Of a stretch of 6,572 nt of DNA, positions 1 through 5,734 are shown in pieces; position 1 is the first letter of the stretch, and each line of letters opens with the position of its first letter. The stretch is from Actinomycetota bacterium (GTDB lineage Bacteria; Actinomycetota; Thermoleophilia; Solirubrobacterales; Solirubrobacteraceae). The translations under genes were made by a program, and so were the position numbers. The notes under the pieces are model-generated. The model was not told where the DNA came from, ran no database searches, and saw nothing but the letters and a program-made list of their open reading frames with translations. The stretch spans positions 1-6,572 of the forward strand of contig JAHWJE010000095.1 in NCBI GenBank assembly GCA_019348575.1. Reading direction: 5' to 3'.

Positions 1-170
1 GGCGAGTCGGGCCGCGAGACGTCGAAGTTCCACTCGACCTGCACCGCGCCCGGACCGCTTGCGACCACCTCGACCCAGCGCGTCAGCGGCAGCGCCGCCG
101 CGGGCAACGGCACGCGGCGCCCGAGATGCTCGTCGGCGGCGCCGATTCCGTCCAGGGGCTCGCGATCCAT
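1..170 (-). CDS. Hypothetical protein, N-terminal part (runs off left edge)
   Basis: I do not recognise this gene. On the minus strand an ATG at 170-168 opens a frame that stays open to the window edge and gives about 56 residues (MDREPLDGIGAADEHLGRRV at the start). The visible part is soluble in character: an acidic first 15 residues, a Pro/Ala-rich stretch (residues 21-27, PLPAAAL), then a sequence rich in V, W and F ending WNFDVSRPDSP. There is no signal peptide, membrane segment or familiar motif. It lies in the same direction as the two reductase genes, 101 bp after the end of the second. No good Shine-Dalgarno sequence precedes the ATG, and no other in-frame start is obvious nearby. The codon pattern suits a real GC-rich gene, but with so little visible the function is unknown. 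The long plus-strand frame over the same bases is low-complexity Arg/Ala sequence and looks like a shadow. Confidence 0.5.
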   Translation of the reverse strand, partial: MDREPLDGIGAADEHLGRRVPLPAAALPLTRWVEVVASGPGAVQVEWNFDVSRPDS

Positions 171-247
171 CCGGCGATCGTACGCGCCAGGATGGCCGCC
201 GGCGGCGTGACAATCGAGTTCATGCGACCGCTGCTCGTGCTGCTCGC

Positions 248-272
248 GCCGGCGCTTGCAATCCGCGCCGGC
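248..272 (-). terminator. Possible hairpin terminator at the end of the reductase operon
   Basis: A perfect 8-bp inverted repeat of only G and C (GCCGGCGC at 248-255, GCGCCGGC at 265-272) flanks a 9-nt loop (256-264). On the minus strand it begins at the last base of the TAG stop codon (274-272) of the RibD-type reductase. It has no T-rich tail, so it is not a classical intrinsic terminator, although tail-less hairpins are reported as terminators in high-GC actinobacteria. Short GC-only stems also arise by chance at this base composition, so the call is weak. The rest of the 171-271 gap shows no convincing promoter or gene. Confidence 0.25.
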
Positions 273-1054
273 TAGCTCGGCTGCAGCTCGTAGCGCGCGA
301 ACAGCTCTCCCGCGTGCTCGCACAGCGAGAGCAGCGTCAGCGCGAGCGGCGCTCCGAGCAGCGCGTCGTCCATGATCGACAGGACGCCGGCGCCGCCGGC
401 GAGCTGCGGGGAGGTCGTGAGAAACAGCTCGTCGATCAGCCCGTTCGCGACGAGCGAGGCGTTGAGGTGCGGACCGCCCTCGCAGAGGATCGAGCGCACG
501 CGGTTCTCGCTGCGCAGCTGCGCGAGCGCCGCCGCCAGGTCGACGCCTCCCGCCGGGTAGCGCAGGTACTGCACGTCGGCGCGCACCCCGTCGATCGAGG
601 CCTCGGAGGCGGTGATGACGACGACGCGCGAATCGGGGTCCTGCAGCAGCGGCAGGTCGGCCGGCAGGTCGAGCGAGCCGCTGACGACGATCGCCAGCGG
701 GTCGGGCTGCAGGCCCGCCAGGCGGCGCTGCTCGCGGCGCTCGGCGTCGCGCACGATGCGCCCGTAGCGCTCGACGCGCAGCGTGCCCGCACCGACCATG
801 ACCGCGTCGGCCCGCGTGCGCAGCGCGTGGAACAGCTGGCGATCGGCGACGGTCGAGATCGGCGCGGTGCGCCCGTCGACCGCGGCCCGGCCGTCGGCCG
901 TGTGCACCATGTTGACCGCGACGTGCGGGCGCTGCGCCGTCGCCAGGTCCCAGGGGCGAAGCTCGGCGACGAGCTCGTCGGCGGTCAGCTCGGCGGCGTC
1001 CGGCAGCAGCCGCCGCAGCGCGACGGGCGGCGCGTTGCGCGCGGGCGTGCTCAC
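272..1054 (-). CDS. Stand-alone RibD C-terminal-type reductase (pyrimidine reductase/dihydrofolate reductase-like fold)
   Basis: A 260-residue NAD(P)H-dependent reductase of the RibD C-terminal family, which has the dihydrofolate reductase-like fold. In riboflavin synthesis this family reduces the ribosyl chain of the aminopyrimidine phosphate intermediate; many stand-alone members act on other, mostly unknown substrates. What is seen: a family-type strand and loop at residues 45-67 (VAVNMVHTADGR then the TAPIS block), D71..FHALR, the nucleotide-binding block ADAVMVGAGTLRVERYG at 82-98, and the C-terminal CEGGPHLNASL at 191-201 followed by DELFLTTSP. The zinc-binding deaminase domain of full RibD is absent; the first 40 residues are a short leader (LRRLLPDAAELTADELVAEL). 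Start is GTG at 1054-1052, overlapping the TGA of the flavin reductase gene by 4 nt, so translational coupling is likely. The cofactor partner and substrate are not evident. It could take part in riboflavin synthesis, but no other rib gene is visible. Confidence 0.9.
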   Translation of the reverse strand: MSTPARNAPPVALRRLLPDAAELTADELVAELRPWDLATAQRPHVAVNMVHTADGRAAVDGRTAPISTVADRQLFHALRTRADAVMVGAGTLRVERYGRIVRDAERREQRRLAGLQPDPLAIVVSGSLDLPADLPLLQDPDSRVVVITASEASIDGVRADVQYLRYPAGGVDLAAALAQLRSENRVRSILCEGGPHLNASLVANGLIDELFLTTSPQLAGGAGVLSIMDDALLGAPLALTLLSLCEHAGELFARYELQPS

Positions 1055-1560
1055 GTCGCCGGGTGCCCGGGCTCGATGTCTGTCTTGACCTCCTGGAAGT
1101 AGACGTTCTGCTCCGCGTCGGGCTCGTGGCGCGCCTCGAACGGGTCAAGCCAGAAGCCGACGTGGTCGCCGAGGTCATGGCGCTCAAGGATCTGCGCCGC
1201 GAACCAGCTCGGGCAGCCGTCGAGGATCGCCACCCCGCGCGGGCCCTCGTGCCAGTCGCAGTGCTCGAACTTGTCGATCTCGTCGCCGGTCTGGCCCCCG
1301 AAGAGCCTGGCGAGCGCCAGCTGCGAGCGCGGCACGAGGTGCACCGCCAGCGCCTCCACGGTCAGCGCGAAGCGGTAGGTGCGGTTCGCGCGCGACAGGC
1401 AGGCCAGGAAGCGCGGCGGCTCGAAGCTGCACTGCGTGGCGAAGCCGATCACGCAGCCTTCGCGCCGCTGCCCGTCGGACGCCGTGACGATGAACAGCGG
1501 GTAGTCGAGCGATCCGGCGAGCTTGTGGAAGGTCGAGCCGGCGTCGGTCACCCGTCGCAC
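1051..1560 (-). CDS. Flavin reductase-like protein (FMN-binding split barrel)
   Basis: A 169-residue protein of the flavin reductase-like, FMN-binding split-barrel family. Members reduce free flavin with NAD(P)H for a partner monooxygenase, or act as small flavoenzymes. Seen: an opening strand SLDYPLFIVTA (17-27), the flavin-binding region GCVIGFATQCSFEPPRFLACLS (split here as GCVIGF at 35-40 and ATQCSFEPPR at 41-50), then NRTY, the LARLFGGQTGDEIDKF block (83-98) and GDHVGFWLDP (131-140), all typical of actinobacterial members. Length suits the family. The furthest upstream start is GTG 1560-1558; a second GTG at 1551-1549 (codon 4, giving 166 residues) fits better if transcription starts from the TAGCGT hexamer at 1564-1559. 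There is no clear Shine-Dalgarno site. The gene leads a two-gene operon with the RibD-type reductase and diverges from the sugar kinase gene. It may supply reduced flavin to an enzyme outside the window; the true substrate is unknown. Confidence 0.88.
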   Translation of the reverse strand: MRRVTDAGSTFHKLAGSLDYPLFIVTASDGQRREGCVIGFATQCSFEPPRFLACLSRANRTYRFALTVEALAVHLVPRSQLALARLFGGQTGDEIDKFEHCDWHEGPRGVAILDGCPSWFAAQILERHDLGDHVGFWLDPFEARHEPDAEQNVYFQEVKTDIEPGHPAT

Positions 1561-1564
1561 GCTA
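1559..1564 (-). promoter_or_regulatory. Candidate -10 hexamer for the leftward reductase operon
   Basis: On the minus strand the bases 1564 to 1559 read TAGCGT, matching the minimal actinobacterial TANNNT pattern, and lie mostly in the left arm of the inverted repeat. Seven bases separate it from the GTG at 1551, the distance expected if the transcript starts at or beside that codon (leaderless). No recognisable -35 hexamer is present. The match is short and could be chance. Confidence 0.25.
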
Positions 1565-1597
1565 CCCGGTGTGCCGTACGCGAAGACACCGGGTAGC
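1561..1597. promoter_or_regulatory. Perfect 12-bp inverted repeat in the divergent intergenic region (candidate shared operator)
   Basis: GCTACCCGGTGT (1561-1572) and its exact reverse complement ACACCGGGTAGC (1586-1597) flank a 13-nt spacer. Together they take up 37 of the 48 bases between the flavin reductase and sugar kinase genes. Arm centres are 25 bp apart, and the core of each arm is itself nearly palindromic (ACaCCgGGT-like). The position between two divergent starts fits an operator bound by a dimeric or tetrameric regulator that controls both units. In RNA from either strand it could instead fold as a hairpin just before a start codon. No regulator gene is in the window, so what binds here is unknown. 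Confidence 0.5.
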
Positions 1598-1599
1598 TT
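1594..1599 (+). promoter_or_regulatory. Candidate -10 hexamer for the sugar-phosphate operon
   Basis: TAGCTT at 1594-1599 matches TANNNT and overlaps the right arm of the inverted repeat. It ends 9 nt before the ATG of the kinase gene, so transcription would begin at or only a few bases before the start codon. No -35 match is visible 16-19 bp upstream. The mirror-image hexamer in the other arm makes this more credible than a lone match, but it remains a weak call. Confidence 0.27.
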
Positions 1600-1608
1600 G
1601 AGAGGCGC

Positions 1609-2550
1609 ATGGGACGACGGCTCATCGGCGTGGACGTCGGCGGCACGAAGATCGCCGCGGCGCTGCTCGACGGGACGACGCTGCTCGATCCGGTGCTCCA
1701 GGCGACCGACACGAGCAGCGCCGATGCGCTCGTGCAGCAGCTCGTCGCGGCTGTGCGAGCGGCCGGCGACGTCGCCGCGGTCGGCGTCGCGATCCCGTCC
1801 GTCGTGGACTCAGAGAGCGGCCGGATCCGCTACTCGGTGAACATCCCACTGCAGGACGTCCCCCTGCGCAAGGTGCTGCGCGAGCAGCTCGGCGTTCCCG
1901 TCTTCGTCGACAACGACGCGACATGCGCGGCGCTGGCAGAGGCCTACGACGACGCCGGGACGCTCGTCGCCCGCCATCTCGTGATGTTCACGGTCGGCAC
2001 CGGCGTCGGTGGCGGGATCGTCATCGACGGGCGCGTCTACCGCGGAGCGACCGGCGGCGCCGGCGAGCTCGGGCACACGCTCGTCGGCGTCGACCTGCGC
2101 CGCGCGCCGTTCGCGCACGCCGAGGACTTCCCGCAGCCCGGCTCGCTGGAGTCGCTGGCCTCCGGGACGGCGCTGAACGAGATCGCCGTCGAATGCGGCC
2201 TCACGCCGGGCCGGGTGATCGACGCCGCGCGCGACGGCGACGCGGGCGCGGTCGCCGCGATCGAGCTGCTCGGCCGCCGCCTGGGCATCGGCATCGCCAA
2301 CGCGGTCAACACCTTCGACCCGGATCTCGTCGTCGTCGGCGGGGGCGTCTCGGCGGCGGGCGAGCTGCTGCTCGAGCCCGCGCGCGAGGAGGCGGTGCGC
2401 CACCTGCTGCCCGGCGTCGGCACGCGCACCGAGATCCGCCGCGCGCACTACGGGCCGCTCGCCGGGGTGCGCGGCGCGGCGCTGCTCGCGGGCCAGGAGC
2501 TCGAGTGCGAGCGCGTCGAGGCGGCGCGCGCGGCGGAGCTGGCGTCATGA
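1609..2550 (+). CDS. ROK-family sugar kinase, probably glucokinase, lacking the zinc cysteines
   Basis: A 313-residue cytoplasmic ATP-dependent sugar kinase of the ROK family (usual length about 300-320), likely phosphorylating glucose to glucose 6-phosphate. Seen: phosphate-binding GVDVGGTK (7-14); VFVDNDATCAALAE (98-111), where D103 is the expected catalytic base; GTGVGGGI (130-137); the sugar-binding ELGH (153-156); ASGTALN (184-190); and VVVGGGVS (241-248). The family normally has CxCGxxGCxE after the GH motif. Here the aligned stretch is EDFPQPGSLE (172-181), with E172, F174 and S179 where cysteines are expected, so the structural zinc is probably absent. Start is ATG 1609, with GAGAGG (1600-1605) only 3 nt upstream, close for a ribosome-binding site. 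It is the first gene of the operon and overlaps rpiB by 4 nt. Glucokinase is inferred from neighbours with G6P isomerase and phosphogluconate dehydrogenase; another sugar kinase, or a ROK protein with weak activity, is possible. There is no N-terminal DNA-binding domain, so it is not a ROK repressor. Confidence 0.85.
   Translation: MGRRLIGVDVGGTKIAAALLDGTTLLDPVLQATDTSSADALVQQLVAAVRAAGDVAAVGVAIPSVVDSESGRIRYSVNIPLQDVPLRKVLREQLGVPVFVDNDATCAALAEAYDDAGTLVARHLVMFTVGTGVGGGIVIDGRVYRGATGGAGELGHTLVGVDLRRAPFAHAEDFPQPGSLESLASGTALNEIAVECGLTPGRVIDAARDGDAGAVAAIELLGRRLGIGIANAVNTFDPDLVVVGGGVSAAGELLLEPAREEAVRHLLPGVGTRTEIRRAHYGPLAGVRGAALLAGQELECERVEAARAAELAS
2535..2538 (+). promoter_or_regulatory. Ribosome-binding site of rpiB
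   Basis: GGAG inside the last codons of the kinase gene, 8 nt before the ATG at 2547. It supports the ATGA overlap start rather than any of the many upstream starts in the same open frame. Confidence 0.6.
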
Positions 2551-2996
2551 GGATCGCGGTCGGCATCGACCATGCCGGCGTGGCGCTGCGCGACACCGTG
2601 ATGCAGACGGTCCGGGATGGCGGACACGAGCTCGTCGACCTCGGCGAGCACGACGACTACCCGGACATCGCGCTGGACCTGGGGCGCGCGATCGCCGGCG
2701 GCGACGCCGTCCGCGGGGTCCTCGTCTGCGGCTCGGGCGCGGGGGTCTCGGTTGCGGCCAACAAGCTTCCGGGCATACGCGCAAGCGTGAGCCACGATCA
2801 CTACACCGCTGCGCAGTGCGTCACCCACGACGATTGCAACGTCCTGTGCCTCGGCGCGCGGGTGATCGGGCCTGCGATGGCTGCCGACCTCACGGCCGCC
2901 TTCTGCACGGCGCAGTTCAGCGGCGAGGAGCGCCACGTGCGCCGGCTGGGAAAGGTCTTTGCGATGGAACGTGACGGAATGGAGGCAAGCTGGTGA
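2547..2996 (+). CDS. rpiB: Ribose-5-phosphate isomerase B
   Basis: A 149-residue RpiB/LacAB-family isomerase interconverting ribulose 5-phosphate and ribose 5-phosphate in the pentose phosphate pathway. Length matches the family (about 145-160). Seen: the opening strand MRIAVGIDHAG with D8-H9 of the substrate site, DLGEHDDYPD (31-40), CGSGAGVSVAANK (61-73) with C61 at the position of the catalytic cysteine of the E. coli enzyme, GIRAS (76-80), H94 and N98 in THDDCNVL, and GARVIG (103-108). R132-R133 near the C-terminus probably help bind phosphate. The open frame extends far upstream (to 1923), but that part is Arg-rich shadow sequence antiparallel in character to real coding. The ATG at 2547 overlaps the kinase TGA as ATGA and has a GGAG 8 nt upstream, and protein similarity begins exactly there. 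The stop overlaps the next start by 4 nt. With C61 kept, it resembles the E. coli type more than the mycobacterial type, which lacks this cysteine. Confidence 0.93.
   Translation: MRIAVGIDHAGVALRDTVMQTVRDGGHELVDLGEHDDYPDIALDLGRAIAGGDAVRGVLVCGSGAGVSVAANKLPGIRASVSHDHYTAAQCVTHDDCNVLCLGARVIGPAMAADLTAAFCTAQFSGEERHVRRLGKVFAMERDGMEASW
2981..2985 (+). promoter_or_regulatory. Strong ribosome-binding site of the tal-pgi fusion gene
   Basis: GGAGG with 7 nt to the GTG at 2993, the best Shine-Dalgarno match in the window. It fixes the start of the fusion gene at the GTGA overlap with rpiB and rules out the longer out-of-frame reading that begins at 2959. Confidence 0.7.
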
Positions 2997-5734
2997 GCCA
3001 AGCGGTGAACATCAACCCGCGCCTGTCGGCGCTGGCGGCGACGGGGACGAGCCCGTGGCTGGACCAGATCCGCCGCTCGCTCACGCAGTGCGGCGAGCTG
3101 CGGCGGATGGTCGAGGAGGACTCGCTGCGCGGCGTGACCTCCAACCCCGCGATCTTCGAGAAGGCGATCCTCGGCTCGCCGGACTACGACGAGCAGATCG
3201 AGGAGCTCGCCCGCGGCGGCGCGCTCGCCCGCGCGATCTACCAGGACATCGCGATCCAGGACGTGCAGGAGGCCGCCGACGTGCTGCGCTCGGTCTTCGA
3301 CGACCTCGACGGCGACGACGGCTACGTCTCGCTCGAGGTCGATCCGGACATCGCATTCGACACCGATCGCACGATCGCCGAAGCGCGCGAGTACTGGTCG
3401 CGCGTCGACCGGCCCAACGTGATGATCAAGATCCCCGGCACGCCCGCGGGGCTGCCCGCGATCGAGCAGGCGATCTACGAGGGCATCAACGTCAACGTCA
3501 CGCTGCTGTTCTCGGTCGAGGCCTACGCGACGGTCGCCGAGTCCTACATCAAGGGCCTCGAGCGCCGCCACGCCGAGGGCAAGGACGTCGACGTGCGCTC
3601 GGTCGCGTCGTTCTTCGTCTCACGCGTGGACTCCGAGGTCGACAAGCGCCTGGAGGAGATCGGGCGAAGCGACCTGCAGGGCCAGGCGGCGGTCGCCAAC
3701 GCGCGCGCCGCCTACGTGCGCTTCGAGGAGATCTTCCACGGGGAGCGCTTCGCCGAGCTGCGCGCGGCGGGCGCGCACGTCCAGCGGCCGCTGTGGGCCT
3801 CGACGGGCGTCAAGAACCCGGCCTACTCGGAGACGAAGTACGTCGAGGAGCTGATCGGCCCGGACACCGTCAACACGATGCCGATGCAGACGCTGCTGGC
3901 CTGCGCCGAGCGCCTCGAGGTCACGGGCGAGACGGTGCGCGAGGACCCCGCGCCGGTGCTCGACGCGCTCGCCGCGGCCGGGATCGACATGGACGACGTG
4001 ACCGACAAGCTGCTGCGGGCGGGCATCGACGCGTTCGTCACGCCGATGGAGAAGCTGCTCGCCGGCATCGAGGCCAAGCGCGAGGCGATCTTCACCGGCC
4101 GCCCCGAGACGATCGACGCGTCGCTGCCCGACGAGCTCGAGCCGATGATCGCCGAGCTCGTGCAGCGCGCCGACCGGGAGCGCGTGGCGCGGCGCATCTG
4201 GTCCAAGGACGACACCCTGTGGGGCCAGGCGGGGCAGGCCGAGGTCTGCGACCGGCTCGGCTGGCTGAACGCGCACGAGACCTACGGCGAGCAGATCGAC
4301 GACCTCGAGGCCTTCGCCCGCGAGGCCGCCGAGGAGGGCTACACCGACACGGTGCTGCTCGGGATGGGTGGCTCGAGCCTCGCGCCCGAGGTGCTGCGCC
4401 GCTCCTTCGGCGACGCGCTGCACGGCCGGCTGCGCCTGCACGTGCTCGACTCGACGGACCCCGCCGCCGTGCTCGCCCAGGAGCGCGCGGTCGACCTCGA
4501 GCACACGCTGTTCCTCGTCTCGACGAAGTCCGGCGGCACGATCGAGACGATCTCGCTGTTCGAGCACTTCTGGGCGCTGCGCCCGCACGGCGAGCAGTAC
4601 GTCGCGATCACCGATCCGGGCTCCTCGCTGCAGGCGGTGGCGAGCGAGCGCGGCTTCCGGCGCACCTTCCTCAACGACCCCGATGTCGGCGGGCGCTACA
4701 GCGCGCTGACGTACTTCGGGCTCGTCCCGGCGGCGCTCATGGGCGTCGATCTCGAGTCGCTGCTCGGAGGCGCCGGCGTCGCGGCCGAGGCCTGTGGCGT
4801 CGGCTCGACGGCGGAGGGCAACAGCGGCCTGTGGCTCGGGATCTCGCTCGCCGCCCTCGCGTTGCAGGGGCGAGACAAGCTGACGTTCGTCGTCGATGCG
4901 CCGATCGCGTCGTTCGGGCTGTGGGTCGAGCAGCTCGTCGCGGAGTCGCTGGGCAAGCAGGGCAAGGGCGCGGTGCCGGTGACCGACGAGCCCGTGGGCG
5001 CGCCGGAGTTCTACGGCGAGGACCGCGTGTTCTGCTACCTGCGCGGGATGGACGAACCCGACGAGGCGCTCGACGAGCAGATCAGGGCGCTGGCCGACGC
5101 AGGCCAGCCGATGGTCACGCTGTCGGCGGGCGGCGCAGGCGATCTGGGGCGGATCTTCTTCTTCGCCGAGTTCGCGACCGCCGTCGCCGGCTGGGCGCTT
5201 CAGATCAACCCGTTCGACCAGCCTGACGTGCAGGCGGCGAAGGACACGACCGCGAAGATCCTCGGCGATATCGAGAGCGGCGGCGAGTTGCAGGAGCCGC
5301 AGGACGCAGGCGACGACGCGTTGCGCGCGCTGATCGGCGAGGCCGGCCCGGGCGACTACGTCGCGCTGCTGGGATTCATGGCGCCCGGCGACGAGGTTGA
5401 CGCCGCCGTGCAGGAGCTGCGCTCCGTCATCCGGGACGCGACGAAGGCGACGACGACGTTCGGCTACGGACCGCGCTACCTGCACTCGACGGGGCAGCTG
5501 CACAAGGGAGGTCCGGCGTCCGGGCGCTTTCTCGTGCTCGTCCACGACGGGTCCGAGGACGCCGAGATCCCGGGCAAGCCGTTCTCCTTCCGGATCTTGA
5601 AGAACGCGCAGGCGGTCGGCGACCTCGAGACGCTGCGCGCCCGCGGACGCAAGGCCGAGAAGCTGCGGCTGCACGGTGCGGATCGGGCCGAAGCGGTGCG
5701 GGAGCTCACCGCGCGAATCAGGCAGATCCTCTGA
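2993..5734 (+). CDS. tal-pgi: Bifunctional transaldolase / glucose-6-phosphate isomerase
   Basis: A 913-residue fusion of two enzymes of sugar phosphate metabolism. Residues about 10-370 are a class I transaldolase, which moves a dihydroxyacetone unit between sedoheptulose 7-phosphate and glyceraldehyde 3-phosphate. Seen: WLDQIRR (D24), GVTSNPAIFEKA (47-58), MIKIPGT with the Schiff-base lysine K146, NVNVTLLFS (166-174) and WASTGVKNPAYS (268-279). Residues about 400-913 are a phosphoglucose isomerase: LLGMGGSSLAPE (455-466), VSTKSGGTIET (509-519), GGRYS (566-570), ESLGKQGKG (651-659) with E651 as likely catalytic acid/base, NPFDQPDVQAAK (739-750), and HSTGQLHKGG (831-840) carrying conserved H831 and K838. 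Both halves keep their active-site motifs and no frameshift breaks the linker (about 370-400), so both should work. Start is GTG 2993 with a strong GGAGG. It overlaps rpiB by 4 nt and gnd by 1 nt. Fusions of this order are known in several bacterial groups. The joined sites make products and substrates around fructose 6-phosphate. Confidence 0.95.
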   Translation: MSQAVNINPRLSALAATGTSPWLDQIRRSLTQCGELRRMVEEDSLRGVTSNPAIFEKAILGSPDYDEQIEELARGGALARAIYQDIAIQDVQEAADVLRSVFDDLDGDDGYVSLEVDPDIAFDTDRTIAEAREYWSRVDRPNVMIKIPGTPAGLPAIEQAIYEGINVNVTLLFSVEAYATVAESYIKGLERRHAEGKDVDVRSVASFFVSRVDSEVDKRLEEIGRSDLQGQAAVANARAAYVRFEEIFHGERFAELRAAGAHVQRPLWASTGVKNPAYSETKYVEELIGPDTVNTMPMQTLLACAERLEVTGETVREDPAPVLDALAAAGIDMDDVTDKLLRAGIDAFVTPMEKLLAGIEAKREAIFTGRPETIDASLPDELEPMIAELVQRADRERVARRIWSKDDTLWGQAGQAEVCDRLGWLNAHETYGEQIDDLEAFAREAAEEGYTDTVLLGMGGSSLAPEVLRRSFGDALHGRLRLHVLDSTDPAAVLAQERAVDLEHTLFLVSTKSGGTIETISLFEHFWALRPHGEQYVAITDPGSSLQAVASERGFRRTFLNDPDVGGRYSALTYFGLVPAALMGVDLESLLGGAGVAAEACGVGSTAEGNSGLWLGISLAALALQGRDKLTFVVDAPIASFGLWVEQLVAESLGKQGKGAVPVTDEPVGAPEFYGEDRVFCYLRGMDEPDEALDEQIRALADAGQPMVTLSAGGAGDLGRIFFFAEFATAVAGWALQINPFDQPDVQAAKDTTAKILGDIESGGELQEPQDAGDDALRALIGEAGPGDYVALLGFMAPGDEVDAAVQELRSVIRDATKATTTFGYGPRYLHSTGQLHKGGPASGRFLVLVHDGSEDAEIPGKPFSFRILKNAQAVGDLETLRARGRKAEKLRLHGADRAEAVRELTARIRQIL

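Noticed and set aside
192..275. Small plus-strand frame of 27 residues with a hydrophobic stretch (MRPLLVLLAPALAIRAG)
   Set aside because: It could be a tiny membrane peptide, but there is no ribosome-binding site, it overlaps the end of the reductase gene, and Leu/Ala-rich runs are common by chance here.
59..1102. Plus-strand open frame of 347 codons across the left third
   Set aside because: Arg/Ala-rich with no family pattern; it is antisense to the RibD-type reductase, whose motifs are clear.
1575..1580. CGTACG palindrome near the centre of the inverted repeat
   Set aside because: Only 6 bp and 1.5 bp off the repeat centre; too short to treat as a separate site.
1923..2546. Long in-frame upstream extension of rpiB
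   Set aside because: The upstream part is Arg-rich shadow of the ROK gene; RpiB similarity begins at the ATG at 2547, which has a GGAG site and an ATGA overlap.
3620..5674. Minus-strand open frame of 684 codons antisense to tal-pgi
   Set aside because: It is a by-product of GC-rich codon bias: rich in R, A, L and V, with no motif, and it lies opposite a gene whose motifs are unmistakable.
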